Of a stretch of DNA of 40,557 nucleotides, positions 33,306-40,557 are shown piece by piece. Each line of letters begins with the position of its first letter. Within the stretch, counting starts at the first letter, position 1. Made by a program: the position numbers and the translations under genes. The DNA is from JBBDYG01 sp040901765. GTDB lineage: Bacteria; Planctomycetota; Planctomycetia; Pirellulales; Lacipirellulaceae. The notes under the pieces are model-generated. The model was not told the DNA's origin. It made no database searches and was given only the letters and a program-made list of their open reading frames with translations. Location: assembly GCA_040901765.1 (NCBI GenBank), contig JBBDYG010000042.1, forward strand, positions 1-40,557, written 5' to 3'.

Positions 33306-35087
33306 ATGCGACTGCACCGCTATTTCCTATTGGCCACCATGATGCTGCTGGACCCCGCCCGGGCAAGCGGTCAGGAGGCTGCGGAGCGGCCATCGGCCAT
33401 GAAATTGTTCCCGGCGGACACTTTTGTCTTCGTCCGCAGTCCCAATGCCCGAGAATTGATCGATAAGCTGAAAGATTCTTCAACCGGCCGAATGGCCGCC
33501 GATCCGGCCGTCGCACCGCTGTTGGGAGACCTCTACTCTTCCGCCAACGAGCTTTACGAGGAAAACGTCGCGGAGGAGATCGGCGGCATTTCGCTCGAAG
33601 AGCTACGCGAGTTGCCGCAAGGCGAGATTGCTTTCGGCATCGTCGGCCGGCCGGGCCAGACGCCCGCGGGGCTGCTGCTGATTGACTTTGGCGATCAGGC
33701 GGACAATGCCAAGGGGGCGATGGAAAAGTTGACCGCCAAAGCCATTGAGGAAGGTGCCGAGCACTCGGTGGAGAAGATTGGCGGCGAAGACGTTCAAGTC
33801 TGGGGGCCAAATGAAGATCAGATGGTGGGCGTCGTGCAACGAGGCTCGGTGGTGCTGGCCGCCAACGACCGCGGTGTGCTGGCGCGGGTGCTGGCCACCT
33901 GGGACCGCGCAATCTCCGGCGAGAGCAACGATCTATCGGAGCCGACGTTGGCCCAGAATGCGAACTTCGTGGCGGTCATTCGCGAGTGCTACCGCGAGGG
34001 CGAGCCACCGCCGCAACTCGTGCTGTTTGTCGACCCGATCAACATGGTCAAGAGTTTTGTGCCGGGCAATCCCCAGTTGCGGATCGCGGTCGCCACGTTC
34101 CCTGCGCTGGGCATCGACGGCTTACTCGCCTTGGGTGCGACGCTATCGGTTTCCACGGAGAATTGGGACAGCTTGATTCATGCCCATGTGTTGCTGGACA
34201 ATCCGCGGGCCGGCGTGATCCGCTTATTCAAGTTCGGTCCGGGCAAGGCGAAGCCGCCAAGCTATGTGCCGGTGGGTCTCGAAACATACACCGCGATCAA
34301 GATCGAGCCTCAAGCGCTATTCGACGAAATCGCCAAACTGGTGGACAAGTTTCGCCACGAAGGTTCGTTTCGAGAATTGGTGGCGGCGGGAACGGATGAA
34401 CGGCTCGGCATCAAGTTCGAGCAGGAGTTGCTGCCGCAACTTACCGGACAAACGCACTGGATGAGTGGGTTCGATTCGTCGATCGCACCCGGCGGCAAGA
34501 TGATTCTCGCGGCCGAAGTCGTCGATGCGGAAGAATTCCGCAAGCTGATGGACATGGTCATCGCCAAGTATCCCGATTCGTTCGAGGAGCGGTCTTTTGG
34601 CGGCGTCGATTATCACGCATTGTTGCCGCGTTGGTTACGAGACCTTGAGGAAGAACAACGTCCCTTCCTACCGTGCGTCGCCATCATCGGCAGCACGGTC
34701 GTGTGGAGCCAGTCGGAAGGGGTCATGCAGCAGATGATCGAAGCGGAGCAGGGCACCCAACCGCGGCTTGCCGATTCGATCGAGTACCGCCTGGTGAGCA
34801 GTCAACTGGCCAAGCTGGCGCGGGGCTTTGAGCCGATCTGGTTTTCGTTCCGCGACAACGAAGCCACGCTCGAGCATTGGTACGGATTGGCGACATCCGA
34901 GCGGGCGCAAGAATTCTTGACCCGCGAACAAGAAGACGAGACGGCGAATCGATTCTCCGAGGTATTCCGCAAGAACCAATTGCCGCCGTTTGAAGTGCTA
35001 GCGAAATACCTGGCACCCGCCGGCTCCGTCGCGTACGACACGGATACCGGGTTTCATTTGGTGCTGATTTCGTTTCGGAATGAGTAG
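33306..35087 (+). CDS. Large secreted protein, unknown function
   Basis: 593 residues from the ATG at 33306; the signal peptide MRLHRYFLLATMMLLDPARASG supports this start over a longer frame upstream. The mature protein starts MKLFPADTFVFVRSPNARELIDKLKDS, the pattern of secreted planctomycete proteins related to DUF3352. Two similar halves of alternating strands and helices are likely (GEIAFGIVGRPGQTPAGLLLIDFGD and HWMSGFDSSIAPGGKMILAAEVVD). No catalytic motif is visible. The stop is 3 bases before a REP pair shared with the convergent next gene. Confidence 0.8.
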   Translation: MRLHRYFLLATMMLLDPARASGQEAAERPSAMKLFPADTFVFVRSPNARELIDKLKDSSTGRMAADPAVAPLLGDLYSSANELYEENVAEEIGGISLEELRELPQGEIAFGIVGRPGQTPAGLLLIDFGDQADNAKGAMEKLTAKAIEEGAEHSVEKIGGEDVQVWGPNEDQMVGVVQRGSVVLAANDRGVLARVLATWDRAISGESNDLSEPTLAQNANFVAVIRECYREGEPPPQLVLFVDPINMVKSFVPGNPQLRIAVATFPALGIDGLLALGATLSVSTENWDSLIHAHVLLDNPRAGVIRLFKFGPGKAKPPSYVPVGLETYTAIKIEPQALFDEIAKLVDKFRHEGSFRELVAAGTDERLGIKFEQELLPQLTGQTHWMSGFDSSIAPGGKMILAAEVVDAEEFRKLMDMVIAKYPDSFEERSFGGVDYHALLPRWLRDLEEEQRPFLPCVAIIGSTVVWSQSEGVMQQMIEAEQGTQPRLADSIEYRLVSSQLAKLARGFEPIWFSFRDNEATLEHWYGLATSERAQEFLTREQEDETANRFSEVFRKNQLPPFEVLAKYLAPAGSVAYDTDTGFHLVLISFRNE

Positions 35088-35089
35088 CC

Positions 35090-35175
35090 GTAGGTCAGGC
35101 TTTCTTGCCTGACGATTTCGGATAGGAGTGCAACGCGGGTTTCAAGCGCATGTCAGGCAGGAAAGCCTGACCTAC
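35090..35175. repeat. REP pair, family A copy 4
   Basis: GTAG at 35090 with stem GTCAGGC-TTTCTT-GCCTGAC. The inverted unit (loop AGGAAA, one change) ends CTAC at 35172-35175. It fills the space between two convergent genes; on the minus strand its tip is the TAG stop of the anchored cyclase-repeat protein. Confidence 0.85.
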
Positions 35176-36734
35176 TTGCCGAGAAGGCCTTGCTGGTAAA
35201 TTGGCAGGTGGCGGTGGTAGACCTCGAGGATGTAGAGCGAGAGACAGGTCACGTAGAGCCTTCCGCCGGAGCCACCCCAGCGGTCGCCGTTGGGATCCCA
35301 GCTTCCTTGCTCCTTGCCGCGTTGCTCCTGATGCTCGGGCAACATCACTTTGATCACATCATTCCAGATGCGCCAGTCGGAACCTTCCATGTGGTGGCAG
35401 ACCTGCGTGGCGTAATACCAGTAATAGACGTTTCGCTCCTCGTAGCGCCAGTCGGGAAGATTGTTGAGCAGATGTTCCACGCCGAGTTGCAAACGCGGAT
35501 CGTCTCGCTTCCAACCCAAATACTGACGGCAGAGCAAGCCTTCGGCGGTGAGGGCCAGCTTCGGCCCCTCCTGCCCCATGTAGGCATAGCGGCTGCCATT
35601 CTCGCGTGACACCGTTTCGAGAAACTCTTCGATGCGGATGAACACGTCGCTGGGAACTTCCAAGCCCGCCATGCGGGCACTTTGCAGGGCCATCACGAAC
35701 CAGCCCGTAACGGACATGTCGCCCGGTTCTCCGGGCGCATACTTCCAGCCGCCATTGCTGCCTTGAATTTGCACGCAGTAATCGACTGCCCGTTGCGCGG
35801 GTTTGCGGAAGCGCTCGTCCTTCGTCATGCCGTACAACTCGCAAATCGCAATCGTGCAGAGCGCCTGCGTGTAGAGCTGGTGCTGCGGCATAACGTCGTT
35901 AAAGAAACGGCCATCGTCGCTCTGTCGTTTCAGAAGCGCATCCCATGCTTTTGCCACAACGGGTGCGAATTCGTCGTTGGGACCACTCTTGTGGGTGTGG
36001 CCGTCGCCTTGGAAAGCGATCAGCGCCATCGCCGTGGCGGCTTCCACATTTTCAACATTCCCGCCATCGCGGTATGGACCTTGAAGGCTCCACAACCCCG
36101 CATTGGGTCCGGTCTTCGGTCCGGGCTTTAACTGTTGCTTCACGAGCCATCGCAGGCCCTCGGCGAGTGCGCGTTCGGTGCCGGCATTGCTGCCGTAAAG
36201 CTTGCCAAGCACTTTCTTCATTCCCGGTTCGCGGCCGGTCAGTGCCTGGCCAATGGCGATCGGCGAGCGGTCGGCCGTCGCAAAGCTCGCGTTCGGATTG
36301 ATTTCGAGCGGCGCCGGCGCAGCGAACGGATCGTCGACCACCGGCAGAGTCTGGGGAGTGAGCGCTTGCTCGTCGGCCTGCAAATCGGCCTCAATCGCCA
36401 GGTCCACGTCGTCAAGCGGCTGCTCGTCGAGTTCCTCCCCATAGGAACCTTCCAAACTTATCCCGCGTTGAATTTCGTCCTTCACCACCCACAGACCCAC
36501 GCAAATCAACAACACCATGTGGACAATGGCGCTGATGAGCCAGGGTGGCGATTCGCGAAACCAGGCGGAAATGTCGATTAGGTGCGGGGCGTCAGGGTCG
36601 TCCGACGGCCTAACCGGCGGTGCGGCGGATGGCGGACGGACGGATACCGGGCTCCGCGATGGCACGCGAGAAACCACTACATCGGCATCCCCCGCCGGGT
36701 TGGGTAGCACGTCGGCGGTGGGGGATGAGCGCAT
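35172..36734 (-). CDS. Anchored prenyltransferase/squalene-cyclase repeat protein
   Basis: 520 residues. A Pro-rich cytoplasmic N-terminus precedes one membrane helix at about 64-84 (WLISAIVHMVLLICVGLWVV), then an acidic linker. From about 185 there is an alpha/alpha toroid typical of the prenyltransferase and squalene oxidase repeat family: ALAEGLRWLVKQQ, AKAWDALLKRQSDDGRF, AQRAVDYCVQIQGSNGGWKY, MSVTGWFVMALQSARMAG, with QW-like motifs. There is no cyclase DXDD motif, so it is probably not a terpene cyclase; such proteins are abundant in planctomycetes with unknown function. The terminal TAG is provided by the REP tip at 35172-35174. Confidence 0.85.
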   Translation of the reverse strand: MRSSPTADVLPNPAGDADVVVSRVPSRSPVSVRPPSAAPPVRPSDDPDAPHLIDISAWFRESPPWLISAIVHMVLLICVGLWVVKDEIQRGISLEGSYGEELDEQPLDDVDLAIEADLQADEQALTPQTLPVVDDPFAAPAPLEINPNASFATADRSPIAIGQALTGREPGMKKVLGKLYGSNAGTERALAEGLRWLVKQQLKPGPKTGPNAGLWSLQGPYRDGGNVENVEAATAMALIAFQGDGHTHKSGPNDEFAPVVAKAWDALLKRQSDDGRFFNDVMPQHQLYTQALCTIAICELYGMTKDERFRKPAQRAVDYCVQIQGSNGGWKYAPGEPGDMSVTGWFVMALQSARMAGLEVPSDVFIRIEEFLETVSRENGSRYAYMGQEGPKLALTAEGLLCRQYLGWKRDDPRLQLGVEHLLNNLPDWRYEERNVYYWYYATQVCHHMEGSDWRIWNDVIKVMLPEHQEQRGKEQGSWDPNGDRWGGSGGRLYVTCLSLYILEVYHRHLPIYQQGLLGK

Positions 36735-36872
36735 CGCTGGAAAGCTGTATTGATTCGGGCGTCAAAACTGGCTGGGAGGCTATTCGCAAGGGGCCTCGGC
36801 GGCGATTCCCCGCCTACCAAGTCTATCGGCGGAATCGCGCCTGGGGCAACGGCGGAAGCGATAGTCCCCCCT

Positions 36873-36895
36873 AAGCCGCCGACAACTGGCGGCTT
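36873..36895. repeat. Hairpin downstream of mgtE
   Basis: AAGCCGCC (36873-36880) pairs perfectly with GGCGGCTT (36888-36895), loop GACAACT. It lies 12 bases beyond the mgtE stop. There is no T-run on the minus strand, so an intrinsic terminator is doubtful. Confidence 0.4.
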
Positions 36896-36907
36896 CGGAA
36901 AAAATCG

Positions 36908-38341
36908 CTAAAGCGACAGTTGTTCCAACATGACGATCGCCACGGTCATGTAGATCACGATTCCGCAAATGTCGATGATCCCCGCCACAAACGGGTTACT
37001 CATCAGCGCCGGGTCGAAACCCATCCGGCGAAAAAGGAGCGGTAGCGCCCCGCCGCACAGCGTGCCACAGAGAATTACGCACACCAGGGTTATGGGAATC
37101 ACCAGCAGATCGACCGCCGAGGGATCCTCTCGAACCACCTCGGCAACGGCAGTTTCAATGGCGACCACGTCCCCGGGTGAAGCCCGCAAGGCGAACAGCA
37201 TACCGAAGGCGCAAACATAGCCAAGCACCCCCAGGAACAACCCTAGCGATAGCCCCATGACAAGTTCACGCCGAATCACTTTCCAGCCATCCCTCGGTTT
37301 TAGCTCGCCATTGGTGAGCGCGGTGATGACCAGCGTGGCCGACTGGTTTCCCGTATTGCCGCCACTGGACATGATCAGCGGGATAAAAAAAATCAGCCAC
37401 ACAATTTGCTCCAGGGTATGCGCGTACGAACGTAACAACAACGCCGTGGCAACACCGGTCACAAACAGAATCGTGAGCCAGATGCCGCGCTTCCATGCCA
37501 GAATCATCCATGGCGTATTGAGGTAGGAGTCTTCCAGTGGCGCGACCGCCGCGCTGCGGTGCGCATCTTCGGTCGCCTCGGCCTGCAATACATCGAGAAT
37601 GTCATCGTGCGTAATGATCCCGAGCAAGTGGCGGTCGTCGTCGACGACGGGAATCGCCAGAAAGTTATAGTTGGCGACTTTGCGCGCCACGGTTTCTTGG
37701 TCGTCGGTCGCCTTTACCGCCACTACGTCGCGCTGCATGAGTTCGCTGATGGGCGTGTCGGGCTGGCGGAAGTGAGTGACCAACTGCCGGGCGGAAAGCA
37801 GCCCGCGCAGATGATTCTCCGAATCGACAATGTAGTTGTAGTAAACGGTCTCCAATTCCTCCGCCTGGCGGCTGATGGCCTCAAGTGCTTCGCGAACGGT
37901 GAGCGATTCGGGCAACCGAGTCACTTCGGTCGTCATCACCGAGCCGGCGGTTCCTTCCGGGTAAGATTGCAGCCGCTGAATCTCTCGCCGTTCTTCGACC
38001 GGCAAGAGCGGCATCAACTCGAGCACAACCTCGGGTTTTACTTCGTTGAGCAGATCGACGCGGTCGTCGGCGGCCATGTCGGCCAAGAGTTCGGCAACGA
38101 GTTGCCGGTCCCCTTCCTCGACGATCCGCACTTGGCGCTCGTGGTCGAGAAAGCCGAGAATCGCCGTGCGGTGGTCCTGATCGGTGTTCAGCAGCACCTG
38201 CCACGATTCGTCGGCGGTCAGGCCCTCCATGAACTCCGCGGCCCGGGCTGGATGGAGGGCGTCGCAAAATTCGCGCAGCCCGTCCGAATCGCCCGCAGCG
38301 AGCATTTCGCGAAGCTCGGGAAGAAAGAGCGTATTGATCAT
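36908..38341 (-). CDS. mgtE: Magnesium transporter MgtE
   Basis: Mg2+-gated inner-membrane channel. The ATG at 38341 (MINTLFLPELREMLAAGD) gives 477 residues; a longer in-frame reading adds a basic stretch without family match. MgtE N domain at about 15-130, two CBS domains at about 135-260 (GSVMTTEVTRLPESLTVREAL and MQRDVVAVKATDDQETVA), then five membrane helices. The family motif PLIMSSGGNTGNQSATLVITAL and the helix-5 run FDPALMSNPFVAGIIDICG with the Mg-binding Asp are intact. No magnesium riboswitch is recognisable upstream. Confidence 0.95.
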   Translation of the reverse strand: MINTLFLPELREMLAAGDSDGLREFCDALHPARAAEFMEGLTADESWQVLLNTDQDHRTAILGFLDHERQVRIVEEGDRQLVAELLADMAADDRVDLLNEVKPEVVLELMPLLPVEERREIQRLQSYPEGTAGSVMTTEVTRLPESLTVREALEAISRQAEELETVYYNYIVDSENHLRGLLSARQLVTHFRQPDTPISELMQRDVVAVKATDDQETVARKVANYNFLAIPVVDDDRHLLGIITHDDILDVLQAEATEDAHRSAAVAPLEDSYLNTPWMILAWKRGIWLTILFVTGVATALLLRSYAHTLEQIVWLIFFIPLIMSSGGNTGNQSATLVITALTNGELKPRDGWKVIRRELVMGLSLGLFLGVLGYVCAFGMLFALRASPGDVVAIETAVAEVVREDPSAVDLLVIPITLVCVILCGTLCGGALPLLFRRMGFDPALMSNPFVAGIIDICGIVIYMTVAIVMLEQLSL

Positions 38342-38490
38342 GAGGGGCAGGACGCGGAGGGGACGACGAACGGAATTATGACCGGAAATCCACTTGGTCG
38401 CGCGGCGACCAGTTGGCGTTTTTCTCGAAGATTTTGCCATTCGGCCACGCTGTGCGCGCTACCAAGTTGGCCGGCAGGTGTGACAAAATA

Positions 38491-38592
38491 GGGAGAGGGG
38501 CCAGGAGTCGGGATGCAGAGTTCAGGGAAAAACTAGGCGGCGATGCCGCAATTGCATTTCCCCGACCCCTGCATCCTGATTCCTGCCCCCTT
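38491..38592. repeat. Word-type inverted repeat, mgtE-rnc spacer
   Basis: GGGGCCAGGAGTCGGGATGC (38497-38516) pairs approximately with GCATCCTGATTCCTGCCCCC (38571-38590). The centre includes GCGGCGATGCCGC. It is similar in style to the repeats at 15967 and 31348. Confidence 0.6.
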
Positions 38593-38666
38593 TTCTGCAC
38601 GCGACCTCCTACGCCAATTGGGATGTCAACGGTATCTGCTCAGAACATCTCGCTCCTGCGCTGCGA

Positions 38667-38695
38667 ATTGACACGAAGCAGTTTCAATACTAGCC
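38667..38695 (+). promoter_or_regulatory. Possible promoter for rnc
   Basis: TTGACA at 38667-38672, 17 bases, then TAGCCT at 38690-38695. The -35 is perfect and the -10 weak. It lies about 130 bases before the rnc start. Confidence 0.3.
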
Positions 38696-38825
38696 TATCT
38701 TTAGCGGAAGATATTTCCCAGCAGCGGTTTACATGCGCGGCCGGCTTCGTAGCTAGCCGCCCGATGAATGCCGATTCACCGTCCCGACCCATCCCCATGG
38801 GTCTGGACGGCGAAGGCGGCCTCCG

Positions 38826-39602
38826 ATGCCGACCTCGTACTTTGCGCCGAAGATGCCTACTGTCGATTCTGAGTGCCTCGCACTCCGGGACTTGGATATT
38901 TGCGAAGCCCGCCTCGATTACCGATTTCGCGATCGGCAATTGCTTGAGGCGGCCCTGACCCATGCTTCGGGCGCCGATCATCGGCTCCTCTCCAATGAGC
39001 GGTTGGAGTTTTTGGGCGACGCGATTCTGGGCACGGTCGTCTGCGAAGCCCTGTTCCACCAGTTCCCCGACTTTCTCGAAGGGGAACTTACCAAGCTCAA
39101 GTCGATCGTCGTCAGTCGGCTAACATGCGCTAAGATCAGCGCGTCGTTGGGGCTGCTCGACTTTTTGGTCCTCGGCAAAGGAATGACTACTTCGCCCACG
39201 GTGCCGATGTCGGTTCTCTCCGACGTGTTTGAGTCACTCGTCGCGGCAATCTACCTCGACGGCGGCATGGAGGCGGCGCGGAAGTTCATCGAAGAGCACA
39301 TGGGGCCGGAGATTGAGCTAGCTGCCTCGGGCGAATCGGGCGGCAACTATAAATCGCTGCTGCAGCAGTTCGCCCAACGCGAGCACGGTGTCACGCCGAC
39401 GTACCACCTGCTCGACGAGAAGGGCCCGGATCACAGCAAGTGTTTCAAGATTAGCGCCCAAGTCGGCAAGCGACGATTTCCCCCCGCGTGGGGTCGCAGT
39501 AAGAAAGAATCCGAGCAACGGGCCGCCCATAATGCGATCGCCGATCTTCGCGAGGAGCCAGTTCCGTTTCCGTCGGAAGACGCCGCGGAAGCTGTCGATT
39601 GA
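38826..39602 (+). CDS. rnc: Ribonuclease III
   Basis: Cleaves double-stranded RNA in rRNA and mRNA processing. The 258-residue protein has the signature NERLEFLGDAILG at 57-69, with Asp and Glu residues for Mg2+ binding, and DVFESLVAAIYLDGG near 135-150 supplying the second acidic pair. A dsRNA-binding domain at about 170-243 reads NYKSLLQQFAQREHG ... GRSKKESEQRAAHNAI. An ATG at 38853 is an alternative start. The gene stands alone between mgtE (divergent) and the convergent DUF1080 gene, 14 bases from the latter. Confidence 0.95.
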   Translation: MPTSYFAPKMPTVDSECLALRDLDICEARLDYRFRDRQLLEAALTHASGADHRLLSNERLEFLGDAILGTVVCEALFHQFPDFLEGELTKLKSIVVSRLTCAKISASLGLLDFLVLGKGMTTSPTVPMSVLSDVFESLVAAIYLDGGMEAARKFIEEHMGPEIELAASGESGGNYKSLLQQFAQREHGVTPTYHLLDEKGPDHSKCFKISAQVGKRRFPPAWGRSKKESEQRAAHNAIADLREEPVPFPSEDAAEAVD

Positions 39603-39616
39603 GTGCGGATGCCGTT

Positions 39617-40423
39617 TCAATCCTTCAATTCGCGCAGCTCGATCTTGCGGAACTCCACCGGGTGGCTCTCCGACTGGATTGAAATCGTGCCGCCCGTGAG
39701 CATTTTGGGCGATCCTGCATCGAGCAACTTTTTTGCGTCGGGGTCGCTTTCATCCAGTTGCGGCTCGGTGTACTCCAGAACGGTTCGCCCGTCAATTTTA
39801 TGTCGCACAAGCTTGTTGCCGCGAACTTCTAAATCTACCGTCACCCATTGATCGCCGTGGTAGGTGTCGGACGTGCTGTTGGTGCAGTGCGGGGTGTGGA
39901 GTTTGCCCTCCAGCACGACATTCGTGCCGGGCGTGCATAGATTAGCAGTCGGCCGCGGCTGCGTGCCATCGCCACCGAGGAGCTGCACCTCAATCGAGAC
40001 GGGAAAGTCTTGATCTTTGCGCATTGAGTCGGCCGTCTGGCCATGGATCATGATCCCGCTATTGCGGATCGCCCAACCTGGGCCACGTTCGTATTGAGTG
40101 CCGATGATTCGATACTCAACTCGCAGGTCGTAATTAGAAAACGGTTTATTGTAAAACAAGTGACCGAACCGACCGCGGAAAGGGCCGGTGTACTGGTCGT
40201 AGCTCACGCGCAACACGCCATCCTCGACGCGAAAGGTGTCGGCGTAGTTGTCGCCGAGTTCGTAGCTCTTTATTTTGACGGTCCAATCGCTGAGGTCTTT
40301 GCCGTTGAAGAGCTGAATCCAGTCGGTTGCGGTTTCCGGTGCTTGTGCTGGAGAAGAAACTACCGGAAGTATGGCGAACATAGCTGCAAGAAGAGACGTT
40401 GCTAGTATCGAATGGCAAGTCAT
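39617..40423 (-). CDS. Secreted DUF1080 (3-keto-disaccharide hydrolase-type) protein
   Basis: 268 residues. Signal peptide (MTCHSILATSLLAAMFAILPVVSSPAQA). The domain starts WIQLFNGKDLSDWTVK, the standard DUF1080 opening, with a concanavalin-like beta-sandwich: NYDLRVEYRI, WAIRNSGIMIHGQ, FPVSIEVQLLGGDG, GDQWVTVDLEVRGNKLVRHKIDGRTVLEYTEP, GTISIQSESHPVEFRKIELREL. Members act on, or are associated with, 3-keto-glycosides and polysaccharide degradation; they are expanded in planctomycetes. The gene is complete; 134 bases of non-coding sequence remain before the window end. Confidence 0.92.
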   Translation of the reverse strand: MTCHSILATSLLAAMFAILPVVSSPAQAPETATDWIQLFNGKDLSDWTVKIKSYELGDNYADTFRVEDGVLRVSYDQYTGPFRGRFGHLFYNKPFSNYDLRVEYRIIGTQYERGPGWAIRNSGIMIHGQTADSMRKDQDFPVSIEVQLLGGDGTQPRPTANLCTPGTNVVLEGKLHTPHCTNSTSDTYHGDQWVTVDLEVRGNKLVRHKIDGRTVLEYTEPQLDESDPDAKKLLDAGSPKMLTGGTISIQSESHPVEFRKIELRELKD

Positions 40424-40557
40424 AGTTATGCGATCAAAAGGAATCGAAGCGTCAAACGAGACCGAGAATAATCGTGGTGACCTCGAGATGTCGAATATAG
40501 TACCACTGCGATAGCCCAGGACTTTCGGACAGCGGCGGGGGTTAAAATTACGCCGCA

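Larger units (their letters stand above)
38342..38825. other. 484-base spacer between mgtE and rnc
   Basis: Divergent region. It holds a purine-rich inverted repeat (38491-38592) and a possible rnc promoter (38667-38695). The rest looks unique; no gene is recognised. Confidence 0.5.

Noticed and set aside
35172..36734. Squalene-hopene cyclase for hopanoid synthesis
   Set aside because: No DXDD catalytic motif, an N-terminal membrane anchor and acidic linker instead; only the toroid repeats match.

Overview
The window reads as a chromosome segment of a GC-rich planctomycete, most likely order Pirellulales (phylum Planctomycetota). Three things point there: an HslUV pair with a pre-Thr propeptide on HslV, several secreted families common in planctomycetes (DUF1080, a squalene-cyclase-like repeat protein with an N-terminal anchor, Gly-rich BON-like and lipobox proteins), and spacers full of palindromic repeats. 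The taxonomic call is an inference from gene content. No rRNA, tRNA, CRISPR array, prophage or IS transposase gene was seen.

Layout. 1-3.8 kb: nucleoside and pentose salvage (pyrimidine-nucleoside phosphorylase, cytidine deaminase, convergent rpiB), then thiL and tsaE. 3.8-6.1 kb (minus): hslV-hslU preceded by a small Cys-motif protein. 6.1-8.3 kb (plus): isochorismatase-like hydrolase, class V aminotransferase, csrA. 8.4-14.4 kb (minus): the prkA-yhbH-spoVR stress-kinase cluster followed by an uncharacterised protein and an AbiEii-like nucleotidyltransferase. 14.4-15.2 kb: non-coding, repeat-bearing. 15.2-16.5 kb (minus): AMP nucleosidase and a guanine-deaminase-like enzyme. 16.9-31.3 kb (plus): a nearly complete type II secretion locus, gspE-F-G-H-I-J-K, a PilM/GspL-like protein, a PilO+PilP-like (GspM/GspC) fusion, and a 1225-residue secretin with five complete N-type modules plus a partial one. 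31.5-36.7 kb: envelope proteins (lipoprotein, Gly-rich BON-like protein, large secreted protein, anchored cyclase-repeat protein). 36.9-40.4 kb: mgtE, rnc and a secreted DUF1080 protein.

The most unusual layer is the repeats. At least seven loci carry paired hairpins whose outer ends are GTAG or CTAC, the foot tetranucleotide known from REP elements moved by RAYT transposases. One family (stem GTCAGGC/GCCTGAC) occurs four times as inverted pairs, with loops that differ between loci but are kept complementary within a locus. Other families share a TCC loop. Some elements end exactly at stop codons and supply the TAG. A second class of spacer is made of short word-like tandem repeats that fold back on an inverted copy. 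Three consecutive pseudopilin genes (gspH, gspI, gspJ) carry repeat-like DNA translated in frame inside the leader peptide, immediately before the prepilin cleavage site.

How the genes work together: the secretion locus should assemble a pseudopilus-driven exporter. The prepilin peptidase (GspO/PilD) and a separate GspC are not in the window; the fusion protein probably covers the latter. The envelope genes after gspD may be clients or accessory parts, but that is inference from position.
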